From Deltaproteobacteria bacterium (GTDB taxonomy: Bacteria > Myxococcota_A > UBA9160 > UBA4427), in NCBI GenBank assembly GCA_029261835.1, contig JAJDAO010000075.1, positions 62,001-126,000 on the forward strand: DNA of 64,000 nucleotides. The letters run 5' to 3'. Positions within the stretch are counted from its first letter, which is position 1. Each line of letters starts with the position of its first letter. Shown here in pieces: positions 9,672-18,922 of the stretch. Below the pieces are notes generated by a model. The model did not search any database. It was not told the DNA's origin and saw only the letters and a list, made by a program, of their open reading frames with translations. The translations under genes were made by a program, and so were the position numbers.

Positions 9672-12600
9672 CGCGGCGAAAGCAGGATTCAGCTCCGCAG
9701 CCCAAGTACCCGGGCATTCCCGCGGCCGACGACGGCAGTGCGGCGATCGTCCGCATGGAGACGGCAGCCAGCGAGGCCGCTGGTGCGTATCCCATCACGC
9801 CCTCGACACAGATGGGTGAGGGCTGGGCGGCCGCGGTCGCAGCGGGCACATTGAATGTGAATGGCCGCAAGCTCATCTTCTTTGAGCCCGAGGGTGAACA
9901 CGCGGCGGCCGGCGTGACCGCGGGCATGAGCATGATGGGCCTGCGCTCGACCAACTTTTCGAGCGGCCAGGGCATCGCCTACATGCACGAGTCCCTTTAC
10001 GCGGCTACGGGCAAGCGGCTCACATACGTGCTCAACATGGCCTGTCGGGCGATGACCAAGCACGCCCTCAACGTTCATGCAGGCCACGACGACTACCACG
10101 CCGTCGATGATACGGGCTTCTTTCAGCTCTTCGGCAAGAACGTGCAGGAGGCGGCCGATCTCAACTTGATTTGCCACCGCATCGCGGAGCTCTCCCTGAA
10201 CCCGGGCATCTGTGCGCAGGACGGATTCCTCACAAGCCACGTGATCGAGACCTACGACGAGCCCGAGCCGGAGCTCGTGAGGGAGTATCTCGGTGACCCC
10301 GCGGACACGATTGATTCGCCCACGCCCGCTCAGAAGATGGTCTTCGGCGAACGGCGCCGGCGGATCCCGCTGATGTTCGACTACGACTACCCCGCCATGA
10401 TCGGCGTAGTCCAGAACCAGGATGCCTACGCCCAGGGTGTAGCGGCCCAGCGCCCCTTCTACTTCGACCATCTGGACGAACTCACCGAGCAGGCCTTCGA
10501 GGAATACGCCGCACTCACCGGCCGCCGCTACGCGCGGGCCAGCGGCTATCGCCTGGAGGATGCCGAGTATGTGATCGCGGGCCAGGGTTCGTTGGTCTGG
10601 AACGCCGAGGCGGTGGCCGACCACCTGCGCGAGACGCGGGGCCTCAAGGTCGGTGTGCTCAATTTGACGATGTTCCGCCCGTTCCCTGCGGATCTCGTGA
10701 GCCAGCTCTTGCGTGGCAAGAAGGCTGTCACGGTTCTCGAGCGGCTTGACCAGCCGTTGGCCGTCGATGCGCCGGTGCTGCGCGAGATTCGTGCCGCGAT
10801 GGGTCAAGCGATGGAGAACGGTCGGGCGACCGGCGAGGTGCCCCACCCGGGCGTGGCGGCGCTCCGGCAGGAAGAGGTGCCGGAGTTCTACTCCGGCTGC
10901 TTCGGTCTCGGCAGCCGCGACCTGCAGCCGGGCGACCTCGTCGTAGCGGTCGAGAACATGTTCGACGGCTCGAAGCAACGCCGGCAGTTCTATCTCGGCA
11001 TCGACTTCATTCGAACCGGTACGGATCTCCCGAAGCTGCAAATCTGGCAACAGCAGCTGCTGGCGAGCTACCCAAATCTCGAGGATCTCGCGCTGAGGCC
11101 GAAGGAGGACCTCAACCTGATGCCGCCGGGATCGACCGCGATTCGCGTTCACTCGATCGGCGGCTGGGGTGCCATTACGATGGGCAAGAACGTGGCCCTC
11201 ACCGCCGCGGAGCTGCTCGATCTCAAGGTGAAGGCCAACCCCAAGTACGGCTCGGAGAAGAAGGGTCAGCCGACCACCTTCTACGCGACTGTGGCCAAGG
11301 AGCCGATTCGTCTCAACTGTGAGCTCACGCACGTGGATGTGGTGCTCTCTCCAGACCCGAATGTCTTCAGGCACAGCAATGCGCTGGCCGGCCTGGCAGA
11401 GGAGGGGGTGTTCGTGATCCAGAGCGATCTTCCGCCCGAGGAGCTCTGGCAGTCGCTGCCACAGAATGTCCAGATCGACATCCGCACCAAGCGTCTGCGT
11501 GTCTATGGACTCGACGGATTCAAGATTGCAATGGAAGAGGCGCGAGATGCGGAGCTCCGTTATCGCATGCAGGGTACGGCCTTTCTCGGCGCCTTCTTCC
11601 GTGTCGCGCGGCTCGGTGGTGGCGAGGAGCTCGATGAAGCTCGGCTCTTCCAGGGCATCGAGAAACAGATGCAGAAGAAATTCGGCGGGCTGGGTGCGGC
11701 CGTGGTGCAGGACAACCTGCGCGTGATCCGACGCGGCTTCGACGAAGTGCGCGAGATCGACTTCTCCGGTCTGTCCAACGACGGCCTCGCGGCCGCTGAG
11801 CCGCCCCGCATTCCGGAGGTTCTCGCCCAGTCGGGCGCACAGCCGGGCATCGCTGATGGCGGGCGATTCTGGGAGCAGGTCTGTCACCTGTACAAGACCG
11901 GTGGGGACGGCATCGCGGACCCGTTTGCCGCCATCAGCGCCATTCCGGCCGTGACCAGCGCGATCCGCAACATGACCGACGTGCGCTTCGAAGTGCCGGA
12001 GTTCATTCCGCAGAACTGCACGGGCTGCAGCCAGTGCTGGACCGAGTGTCCCGATACCGCGATTCCGGGCCTGGTGAGCGGCCTCGACGAGGTAATCCTG
12101 GCCGCCATCGACTCCGTCGAGGACGACATCTCACGTGATCGCCTGCGGCAGGCCGTACCCCATCTGGCCAAGCAAGCACGGCGCCTGCTCAAGGAAGATG
12201 GCTTCAGCACCTTCGCAGACACGCTGTCGAGCGCCTATGAGAAGCTCGCGCCGAAGCTGGCGCCAGATGCCGAGCGTAGACTCGCACTGGATGCGGAGTT
12301 TCAGCCCGTGCATGCAGCGCTGGCTGACTTTCCGCTCGCCAAGACCACGCCCTTCTTCGACCTTCGAGAGCGACGCGAGCCGGGCACGGGCGGGCTGCTC
12401 TCGATCACCGTGAACCCACAGGCGTGTAAGGGCTGCATGCTCTGCGTCGAAGTCTGCCCCGACGAGGCGCTGGTCACGGTCAAGCAGGACGACGCGGCGG
12501 TTGCCAAGCTCGAGCGCAACTGGGCACTCTGGAATCGGCTGCCCGATACACCGGATCGCTACATCAACATCAGCGACATCGAGGAGGGGATCGGCGTTCT

Positions 12601-14617
12601 GCCCTCGCTGCTGCTCAAGCGCGAGAACTACGACGCGATGGTCGGAGGCGACGGTTCGTGCATGGGCTGTGGTGAGAAGACGGCCGTCCACCTGATCATC
12701 TCGGCCGTGAGTGCTCTGATGAGTCCGCGTGTGGAGGCGTACGTAAGGAAGCTCGACGAATTGATCGAGCGACTCGATGCGCAGGCCCGACAGATCATCT
12801 CATCGGATACTGATCTCGAGTCCGTCGGAAGCGCCGCTGGAGGGCAGGTCGCGATCGCGCTCTCGGACGAGAAGCAGGCGCTCGTCGACCGTATCTCGCA
12901 CATGATCCGCGACCTGAAGGATCTGCGCTGGCGCTATGTCGAGGGGCCGAGCGGGCAGGGCAGGGCGCTGTGCGGCTTCTCGAACGCGACGGGCTGCTCG
13001 TCGGTTTGGGGCAGTACCTATCCCTTCAACCCCTTCCCGTTTCCCTGGGTCAACCATCTGTTTCAGGATGCACCCTCCGTCGCCATCGGCCTGTTCGAGG
13101 GACACATGCGCCGAATGTCCGATGGCTTCATTGCGGTTCGTCGCGCCGAAGCGCAGCTCGCCGATGAGTACGAGGCGGAGAGGGATGAGGACTTCTTCGC
13201 TCGATTCGATTGGCTGCAGTTCAGCGATGAAGAGTTCGACATGTGCCCACCGGTCTTCGCGGTTGGAGGCGACGGCGCGATGTTCGACATCGGCTTCCAG
13301 AACCTCTCGCGCATGCTCGCGTCGGGCAAGCCGATCCGCACGATCGTGCTGGATACGCAGGTCTACTCCAATACCGGCGGCCAGGCGTGCACGAGCGGCT
13401 TCACCGGCCAGGTCTCCGACATGGCGAACTTCGGCAAGGCGCAGCACGGCAAGGAGGAGGTGCGCAAGGAGCTGGCGCTGATCGCGATGGCACATCGTGG
13501 CGTCTTCGTGCTCCAGACCTCGCAGGCCTCGCCCTCCCACCTGCTGTCGGGTGTACTGAAGGGCCTGCAGTCGAAGCACCCATCGCTCTTTCTCATCAAC
13601 ACGCCCTGTCCCCCCGAGCACGGCATCGGCGACGACGCGGCGGTTGCTGCCGCCAAGCTCGCGCTGGAGAGCCGGGCGTTTCCGCTGCTCGAATACGATC
13701 CCGCCGCGGGGAATGGCTGGGCAGATTGCTTGAGCCTGGAGGGCAATCCATCGTTGGATGAGGTGTGGCCAAGCCGCGAGCTCGTGTATACGGATGAGTC
13801 TGGCGAGGAGAAGCGCCTGTCCGTTCCCTGCACCGTGGCAGACTGGGCCGCTAGCGAAGGGCGCTTCAAGAAGCACTTTCGCCAGGCCCCGACGGACGAT
13901 CTCGAGGACGAGCTGATCCCGTTCCACGAATACCTGCTGCTGTCGCCCGATGCGCGAGAGGCGGGCGTGCCCTTCATCTACGTCTATGCCGAGGGAAAGC
14001 GGCTGAGACACCTGCTGGTGAGCGAGGAGATCGTGCAGCTCGCCGAGCAGCGGCTCGCCGTGTGGGGCCAGCTACTGGAGTTGGCCGGCCTGGGGATCCC
14101 GGAGGTTGTTCGGGAGCGTGTGACAGCCGATCTCGAGGAGGAGTTCGACTCGAGGACGACAGCTCTACGGGCCGAGTACGAGCAGAAGCTCGGCGAGCTC
14201 AAGGCGCTCTACAGCCAGACGGCATCGGACTTCCTCGGTCGCCTCGATGCCCTCGCGGGTGGCTCGCCCTTGCCCGCTCCGGTGGCCGCGGTCGCCAGTG
14301 CTTCGCCGCCGGTGATGAGTGAAGCGGTTGCCGCCGAGGCGGCGCCGGTGGAAGACGACGGCGAGCTCAGCATGGGGCCGTACATCGAGTCGGCGACCTG
14401 TACGACCTGTGACGAATGCACGAACCTGAATCGAAAGCTGTTCGCCTACGACGACCAAAAGAAGGCGTATATCAAGGATCCCAGGGCGGGCAGCTTCCGC
14501 GAGATCGTGATGGCAGCCGAGCGTTGCCCAGCTGAGATCATCCATCCCGGCACGCCACTCAACGCGAACGAGAAGGACCTCGAGAAGTGGATCAAGCGCG
14601 CCGAGCGCTTCAACTGA
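9668..14617 (+). CDS. nifJ: Giant pyruvate:ferredoxin (flavodoxin) oxidoreductase with fused C-terminal ferredoxin-like domain
   Basis: This 1649-residue single-chain PFOR catalyses pyruvate + CoA + oxidised ferredoxin to acetyl-CoA + CO2 + reduced ferredoxin, or the reverse. Usual NifJ is about 1170-1230 residues. Domains: N-terminal pyrimidine-binding domain (YPITPSTQMGE, ~40), domain II, gamma-type domain (GGWGAITMGKN, ~500), ferredoxin domain with NCTGCSQCWTECPD (~782) and ACKGCMLCVEVCPD (~918), proximal-cluster CMGCGEKTAVH (~998), and TPP domain with GGDGAMFDIG and DTQVYSNTGGQ (~1200-1240). The extra length comes from a ~120-residue spacing between the two ferredoxin clusters, a charged helical insertion (~1020-1090) and a C-terminal extension. 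The extension has an Ala/Pro linker, then CTTCDEC and a distal CP (~1578-1625), like a single-cluster ferredoxin. It overlaps rnfB by 4 bp; rnfC follows after 79 bp. Confidence 0.92.
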   Translation: MTRRKQDSAPQPKYPGIPAADDGSAAIVRMETAASEAAGAYPITPSTQMGEGWAAAVAAGTLNVNGRKLIFFEPEGEHAAAGVTAGMSMMGLRSTNFSSGQGIAYMHESLYAATGKRLTYVLNMACRAMTKHALNVHAGHDDYHAVDDTGFFQLFGKNVQEAADLNLICHRIAELSLNPGICAQDGFLTSHVIETYDEPEPELVREYLGDPADTIDSPTPAQKMVFGERRRRIPLMFDYDYPAMIGVVQNQDAYAQGVAAQRPFYFDHLDELTEQAFEEYAALTGRRYARASGYRLEDAEYVIAGQGSLVWNAEAVADHLRETRGLKVGVLNLTMFRPFPADLVSQLLRGKKAVTVLERLDQPLAVDAPVLREIRAAMGQAMENGRATGEVPHPGVAALRQEEVPEFYSGCFGLGSRDLQPGDLVVAVENMFDGSKQRRQFYLGIDFIRTGTDLPKLQIWQQQLLASYPNLEDLALRPKEDLNLMPPGSTAIRVHSIGGWGAITMGKNVALTAAELLDLKVKANPKYGSEKKGQPTTFYATVAKEPIRLNCELTHVDVVLSPDPNVFRHSNALAGLAEEGVFVIQSDLPPEELWQSLPQNVQIDIRTKRLRVYGLDGFKIAMEEARDAELRYRMQGTAFLGAFFRVARLGGGEELDEARLFQGIEKQMQKKFGGLGAAVVQDNLRVIRRGFDEVREIDFSGLSNDGLAAAEPPRIPEVLAQSGAQPGIADGGRFWEQVCHLYKTGGDGIADPFAAISAIPAVTSAIRNMTDVRFEVPEFIPQNCTGCSQCWTECPDTAIPGLVSGLDEVILAAIDSVEDDISRDRLRQAVPHLAKQARRLLKEDGFSTFADTLSSAYEKLAPKLAPDAERRLALDAEFQPVHAALADFPLAKTTPFFDLRERREPGTGGLLSITVNPQACKGCMLCVEVCPDEALVTVKQDDAAVAKLERNWALWNRLPDTPDRYINISDIEEGIGVLPSLLLKRENYDAMVGGDGSCMGCGEKTAVHLIISAVSALMSPRVEAYVRKLDELIERLDAQARQIISSDTDLESVGSAAGGQVAIALSDEKQALVDRISHMIRDLKDLRWRYVEGPSGQGRALCGFSNATGCSSVWGSTYPFNPFPFPWVNHLFQDAPSVAIGLFEGHMRRMSDGFIAVRRAEAQLADEYEAERDEDFFARFDWLQFSDEEFDMCPPVFAVGGDGAMFDIGFQNLSRMLASGKPIRTIVLDTQVYSNTGGQACTSGFTGQVSDMANFGKAQHGKEEVRKELALIAMAHRGVFVLQTSQASPSHLLSGVLKGLQSKHPSLFLINTPCPPEHGIGDDAAVAAAKLALESRAFPLLEYDPAAGNGWADCLSLEGNPSLDEVWPSRELVYTDESGEEKRLSVPCTVADWAASEGRFKKHFRQAPTDDLEDELIPFHEYLLLSPDAREAGVPFIYVYAEGKRLRHLLVSEEIVQLAEQRLAVWGQLLELAGLGIPEVVRERVTADLEEEFDSRTTALRAEYEQKLGELKALYSQTASDFLGRLDALAGGSPLPAPVAAVASASPPVMSEAVAAEAAPVEDDGELSMGPYIESATCTTCDECTNLNRKLFAYDDQKKAYIKDPRAGSFREIVMAAERCPAEIIHPGTPLNANEKDLEKWIKRAERFN

Positions 14618-14643
14618 GCGGTCCAGCGTCCAACAGGACCGCT
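14617..14643 (+). promoter_or_regulatory. Intercistronic hairpin between nifJ and rnfC
   Basis: AGCGGTCC and GGACCGCT form a perfect 8-bp stem with an 11-nt loop, starting at the last base of the nifJ stop codon. This 79-bp gap is the only real space in an otherwise overlapping operon. There is no T-run, so it looks more like an mRNA processing or stability element, or an attenuator, than a full terminator. Confidence 0.45.
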
Positions 14644-14696
14644 GGCGGGGTGCGCTGGCGAGGTCACCGCGCGACCGGTTCGCTCGGGAGGCGTCG

Positions 14697-16031
14697 ATGC
14701 GCAGTCTGCTGAGCTTTCGCCATGGTGTCCATCCGCCGGACCACAAGCAGGCGACAGAGCACATCCCGGTTCGCCGGATGTCGTTTCCCGACGAGGTGAT
14801 CCTTCATCTTCGGCAGCATACGGGCAAGCCGGCCCGGCTCTGCGTAAAGCCGGGAGATCGCGTCGAGCGCGGGGACGTCGTCGCCCAGGCGGACGGCTTC
14901 GTATCATCGCCGGTGCACGCGACGACAACCGGCACCATCGTGGCGCTGGAACTCTGGCCCCACCCGGATGGCAGCCGCTCTCAGGCGCTTCGCATCGCGG
15001 TGGAGCGCCATTCCGCCCAGGTGCCGCGGCCGCGGCTCGTCCCCGAATGGCGCACGCTCTCGGCAAAGGAGCTCATCGCCGCCATCCGCGACGCGGGCTT
15101 GGTCGGGCTCGGTGGAGCCGCCTTCCCGACGCATGTCAAGCTCTCGCCGCCCGAGGACAAGAAGATCGACACCCTGCTCATCAACGGCTGTGAGTGCGAG
15201 CCGTATCTCACCGCGGATCACCGTGCCATGGTGGAGCATCCGGAGAAGGTGCAGCATGGCATCCGCATCCTGCTGCATGCGCTCGGTATCGAGCGGGCCA
15301 TGATCGGAATCGAGAGCAACAAGCCGGATGCGGTGGAGGCGCTGCGCGCGACGCTGCCCGACGACCTCGATGTCACGGTTCACCCGCTGCGGGTCAAGTA
15401 TCCCCAGGGAGCGGAGAAGATGCTGATTCGCGCTCTCATCGGCTGCGAGGTGCCGTCGGGTGGGCTTCCGATGGATGTGGGTGTCTTGGTCCAGAACATC
15501 GCCTCGGTGGAAATGATCGCCACGGTCTTCGAGAGCGGCTTGCCGCTGATCGAGCGTACGGTCAGCGTGACCGGTGGCGGCGTCAGGCGCCCGGCGAATC
15601 TGACCGTGCCGATCGGGACGAAGCTGCGCGACGTACTGGACGCCTGCGGTGGGCTCACCGAGGACGTGGAGGAGATCGTCTTCGGCGGGCCGATGATGGG
15701 AATGGCCCAGGCGGACCTGAACGTGCCAACGGTGAAGGGGACCGGGGGCATCGTTGTGCTCTCGAAGGGCGAGAGCCGGCAGGGTGAGACACATCCGTGT
15801 ATCCGTTGCGGCCATTGTCTGGACGCCTGTCCAATCTTCCTCAATCCGCAGAATCTCGGCGCTCTGGCTCTGGCCAGGCGTTGGGACGAGATGGAGGCGC
15901 AGAACCTGATGGACTGCATGCTGTGTGGTTGTTGTTCCTACGCCTGTCCATCCAGTATTCCGCTGAGCCAGCTCTTTGCGCTGGCCAAGACCTCACTCCG
16001 CAAGAGTTCGATCAAGGGTAAGGCTGCGTGA
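14697..16031 (+). CDS. rnfC: Rnf complex subunit RnfC (NADH/FMN-binding, Fe-S)
   Basis: A 444-residue membrane-associated subunit that exchanges electrons with NAD(H). It has an N-terminal barrel-sandwich domain (lipoyl-like, DEVILHLRQHTGKPA...), a Rossmann-like NADH/FMN-binding region with GLGGAAFPTHVKL (~140) and NGCECEPYLT (~165), an SLBB-type segment, and two [4Fe-4S] motifs near the C-terminus (CIRCGHCLDACP and CMLCGCCSYACP). The start at 14697 has GGGAGG 5 nt upstream, the strongest ribosome site in the operon, fitting re-initiation after the 79-bp gap. The 3' end overlaps rnfD (GTGA). Confidence 0.94.
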   Translation: MRSLLSFRHGVHPPDHKQATEHIPVRRMSFPDEVILHLRQHTGKPARLCVKPGDRVERGDVVAQADGFVSSPVHATTTGTIVALELWPHPDGSRSQALRIAVERHSAQVPRPRLVPEWRTLSAKELIAAIRDAGLVGLGGAAFPTHVKLSPPEDKKIDTLLINGCECEPYLTADHRAMVEHPEKVQHGIRILLHALGIERAMIGIESNKPDAVEALRATLPDDLDVTVHPLRVKYPQGAEKMLIRALIGCEVPSGGLPMDVGVLVQNIASVEMIATVFESGLPLIERTVSVTGGGVRRPANLTVPIGTKLRDVLDACGGLTEDVEEIVFGGPMMGMAQADLNVPTVKGTGGIVVLSKGESRQGETHPCIRCGHCLDACPIFLNPQNLGALALARRWDEMEAQNLMDCMLCGCCSYACPSSIPLSQLFALAKTSLRKSSIKGKAA

Positions 16032-17032
16032 GCTCCCCTCGTCTCCTGGTAACCGCTTCTCCTCATCTGGCCTGCCCGGACAGCACGCCGACCATCATGT
16101 GGTCCGTGGTGGCGAGTCTCGCGCCAGTGGTCGGCGCTTCGATCTGGTTCTTCGGCCCGAGTGCGCTCTTGGTACTGATCGCCAGCTGTGCCGGCGCAAT
16201 CTGTACGGAGCGGGGGATCGCTGGCACCCGAGCGCTGCGTGACGGTTCGGGCACGATCACCGGTCTGCTGCTCGGCCTGACTCTTCCGCCCGGCATCCCG
16301 CTCTGGATGGCCTTCCTGGGCGGGGCCTTCGGCATGGCGTTCGGCAAGCTGGTCTTTGGTGGTTTGGGGCAGAACGTGTTCAATCCCGCCCTGCTGGGTC
16401 GCGCCTTTCTGCAGGCTGCGTTTCCGGTTGCGCTCACCACCTGGCCCGCATCCGCTTCGAGTTGGTGGAGCCTACGCGGTGACAATTTCGCGTTGCCCTT
16501 GATGAGCCCCCAGGTGCCCGATGCCCTGACCGGTGCGACGCCCCTCGGCCTGTTCAAGTTCGAGGGGCAGGGGACGGATCTCGGCTCGCTCCTCGTCGGC
16601 TCGACCGGCGGCTCCCTGGGCGAGACCTGCGGACTGATCATTCTGCTCGGTGGTGCGTATCTGGCACTGCGCGGTCACCTCAACTGGCGGATTCCCGCCA
16701 GCATCTTCGCCAGCGTGGCACTGCTCGCGGGGTTGCTGCATCTGATCGACGCCGAGCAGTACCCGGGTCCCGTCTTCATGCTCTTCTCCGGCGGTCTGAT
16801 GCTCGGTGCCGTCTACATGGCGACCGATATGGTGACCTCGCCCGTCAGCGGGCTGGGCTGTTGGGTCTTCGGGGCAGGCATCGGGGCGCTGGTCGTGATC
16901 ATTCGCATCTGGGGTGGGCTGCCGGAGGGCGTGATGTACTCGATCCTGTTGATGAACGCGCTCGTTCCGTTCATCAACCGCGTTACGCAGCCGAGGGTGT
17001 TTGGGACGAATCTGGGGAGTTCGGCGTCATGA
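16028..17032 (+). CDS. rnfD: Rnf complex subunit RnfD (FMN-bearing membrane subunit)
   Basis: A 334-residue polytopic membrane protein with about ten hydrophobic segments. It holds the family motif for covalent FMN attachment, TGATPL at about residue 170 (PDALTGATPLGLF). The end of the sequence has the conserved YMATDMVTSPVSGLG segment. It starts with GTG at 16028 inside the rnfC stop (GTGA overlap). It carries electrons across the membrane with RnfG in ion-pumping Rnf/NQR complexes. Its stop overlaps rnfG (ATGA). Confidence 0.94.
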   Translation: MSSPRLLVTASPHLACPDSTPTIMWSVVASLAPVVGASIWFFGPSALLVLIASCAGAICTERGIAGTRALRDGSGTITGLLLGLTLPPGIPLWMAFLGGAFGMAFGKLVFGGLGQNVFNPALLGRAFLQAAFPVALTTWPASASSWWSLRGDNFALPLMSPQVPDALTGATPLGLFKFEGQGTDLGSLLVGSTGGSLGETCGLIILLGGAYLALRGHLNWRIPASIFASVALLAGLLHLIDAEQYPGPVFMLFSGGLMLGAVYMATDMVTSPVSGLGCWVFGAGIGALVVIIRIWGGLPEGVMYSILLMNALVPFINRVTQPRVFGTNLGSSAS

Positions 17033-17673
17033 ATGGAGCGCTCTCCGTGCGACCCGAAGTTCCGGCTTGGCGGCTGATTACGACCATGGCCCTGGCGGGC
17101 GTCCTGGCGGGCGCACTCATCGTGATCGTGCATCAAAGCACGCAACCCACCATCCTTCGCTACAAGGCGGAGATGCTCCGCCGTGCCGTCAACCAGGTGC
17201 TGAAGCAGCCCGAGCGCTACGAAACCCTGTACATCTATCGGGGAGCCTTGATCGCGAGCGTGCCCGAAGGCGTCCAGTCGAAAGGACTCGACCGCCTCTA
17301 CGTCGGCTACGGAGCAGACGATCAGGCAGTGGGCTTTGCCATCGCCGCCGCCGAGCCGGGCTTCCAGGATATCGTGCGACTGATCTTCGGCTACGACGCG
17401 ATGGCGGGACGCCTGCTGGGGATGAAGGTTCTCGAGAGTAAGGAGACGCCGGGACTCGGCGACAAGATCGAGAAGGACGCGGTCTTCGTCAGCCAGTTCG
17501 ACGGCGCCGCCACGCCACTCGTCGGCGTCAAGGGCGGACGCGGCAGCGACGACCCCGGCGAGATCGACATGATCACCGGGGCGACCATCTCCTCGCGTGC
17601 CGTGATTCGCATCATCAACAATGCGCTCGAGAGGTCCGTACCCTTGATTGCGGCACGTGAGGCGAGTCGATGA
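17029..17673 (+). CDS. rnfG: Rnf complex subunit RnfG (periplasmic flavoprotein)
   Basis: A 214-residue protein with one N-terminal membrane helix (ITTMALAGVLAGALIVIVH) and a periplasmic FMN-binding domain. The covalent flavin motif is ITGATISSRAV near residue 180, preceded by the family segment KVLESKETPGLGDKI. The start at 17029 is fixed by its ATGA overlap with rnfD and the position of the membrane anchor. It overlaps rnfE the same way at its 3' end. Confidence 0.94.
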   Translation: MNGALSVRPEVPAWRLITTMALAGVLAGALIVIVHQSTQPTILRYKAEMLRRAVNQVLKQPERYETLYIYRGALIASVPEGVQSKGLDRLYVGYGADDQAVGFAIAAAEPGFQDIVRLIFGYDAMAGRLLGMKVLESKETPGLGDKIEKDAVFVSQFDGAATPLVGVKGGRGSDDPGEIDMITGATISSRAVIRIINNALERSVPLIAAREASR

Positions 17674-18326
17674 GGGAGACCACACGCCAAGAAGATCTGC
17701 TGCGGGGCATCTGGCGTGAGAACCCCGTGTTGATTCAGCTGCTCGGTCTGTGTCCAGCGCTGGCGGTGACCAACTCGGTCGAGAATGCCCTCGCAATGGG
17801 GCTCGCCACATTCTTCGTGCTCTGTGGCTCGAGCCTGCTGGTCTCGACGCTCAAGAAGCTGATTCCGCATGAGGTGCGGATCTCGACCTATATCCTCATC
17901 ATCGCCACCTTCGTCACCGTCGCCGATATGACGCTCGAAGCGGTCGTGCCGGAGATTCACAAGGCACTCGGGGCCTTCATTGCGCTGATCGTCGTCAACT
18001 GCATGATCCTCGGCCGTCAGGAAGCGTTTGCTTCCAAGCGACCGGTTGGTCGCGCCCTACTCGATGCAGTGGGGACGGGTGTGGGCTTCATCATCGCGCT
18101 TCTGTTGATGGGCTCGCTGCGTGAGCTGCTGGGCAACGGCAGTCTGCTCGGAATCTCACTCTTCGGGCCGTCGTACGAGCCGTGGGTAGTGATGATCCTG
18201 CCCCCGGGCGGTTTCTTCGCGCTCGGTGCGCTGATCCTGGCCTTGGGCTGGATTCAGCAGCGCCGTGCGCCCCGGAGCCAGCCACAGGAGTGGCCGGAGG
18301 GTGTCGCCGATCGGGAGGCCGCCTGA
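17670..18326 (+). CDS. rnfE: Rnf complex subunit RnfE
   Basis: A 218-residue membrane protein of the RnfE/NqrD family with six predicted helices. It shows the two conserved intramembrane Cys sites, LGLCPALAVTNS and VVNCMILGR, which in Rnf/Nqr complexes share a [2Fe-2S] cluster with RnfA/NqrE. The ATG overlaps the rnfG stop (ATGA). The terminal base is shared with the rnfA start (TGATG). Confidence 0.94.
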   Translation: MRETTRQEDLLRGIWRENPVLIQLLGLCPALAVTNSVENALAMGLATFFVLCGSSLLVSTLKKLIPHEVRISTYILIIATFVTVADMTLEAVVPEIHKALGAFIALIVVNCMILGRQEAFASKRPVGRALLDAVGTGVGFIIALLLMGSLRELLGNGSLLGISLFGPSYEPWVVMILPPGGFFALGALILALGWIQQRRAPRSQPQEWPEGVADREAA

Positions 18327-18904
18327 TGCAGGAACTGTTCTGGATCCTTCTCTCGGCGATGGTGGTGAACAACTTCACGTTGAGCCTGTTCCTCGGCCTC
18401 TGCCCCTTCATGGGCGTCTCGTCTCGCGTGGAGACAGCGCTCCGCATGGGAGCGGCGAATATCTTCGTGCTCACCATAACGTCGATCTGCGCCTGGTTTC
18501 TCAACACATTCGTGCTCGCCGAGGCGCCCTACTTGCGCCTCATCTCTTTCATCGTCGTAATCGCGTCGCTGGTCCAGATCGTCGAGATGGTGATCAAGAA
18601 GCTGAGTCCCACACTCTTCCGTCAGCTTGGCATCTTTCTGCCGCTGATCACGACCAACTGCGCGATTCTCGGCTTGGCGATCTTCCAGACCAACCGAGGC
18701 TACGGGCTCCTCGAGGGCCTCTTCTTCGCCATTGGCGCCGGCCTCGGCCTGACGCTGGCGTTGGTGCTGATGGCGTCGATACGTGAGAACAGCGAGCTCG
18801 CCAGCGTTCCCGAAGTCGCCAAGGGGACGGGGCTCACACTGATCATCGCCGGCAGCCTCTCGCTGGCCTTCATGGGCTTCGCGGGTCTTCTCAGCGCGGC
18901 CTGA
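18326..18904 (+). CDS. rnfA: Rnf complex subunit RnfA
   Basis: A 192-residue membrane protein, the normal RnfA/NqrE length, with six hydrophobic helices and the paired Cys sites LGLCPFMGVS and TTNCAILGLA. The start is fixed by TGATG with rnfE. It is the last gene of the B-nifJ-C-D-G-E-A operon. This order, apart from the inserted nifJ, is that of Bacteroidetes-type rnfBCDGEA clusters rather than proteobacterial rnfABCDGEH. No rnfH was seen. Confidence 0.94.
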   Translation: MQELFWILLSAMVVNNFTLSLFLGLCPFMGVSSRVETALRMGAANIFVLTITSICAWFLNTFVLAEAPYLRLISFIVVIASLVQIVEMVIKKLSPTLFRQLGIFLPLITTNCAILGLAIFQTNRGYGLLEGLFFAIGAGLGLTLALVLMASIRENSELASVPEVAKGTGLTLIIAGSLSLAFMGFAGLLSAA

Positions 18905-18922
18905 CGGGAAACACTGCGTCAG
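18901..18922. terminator. Short hairpin between convergent rnfA and kstD-like genes
   Basis: CTGACG and CGTCAG can pair around a 10-nt loop and include both stop codons of the convergent genes. The stem is short and no T-run follows. It is a weak candidate for a shared terminator. Confidence 0.25.

Noticed and set aside
9689-11887. 732-codon open frame on the minus strand opposite nifJ
   Set aside because: Long antisense ORFs are common in GC-rich DNA; no domain motif, and the plus strand has a clear PFOR.
18901-18922. Strong terminator between rnfA and the kstD-like gene
   Set aside because: The stem is only 6 bp without a T-run; kept only as a low-confidence feature.
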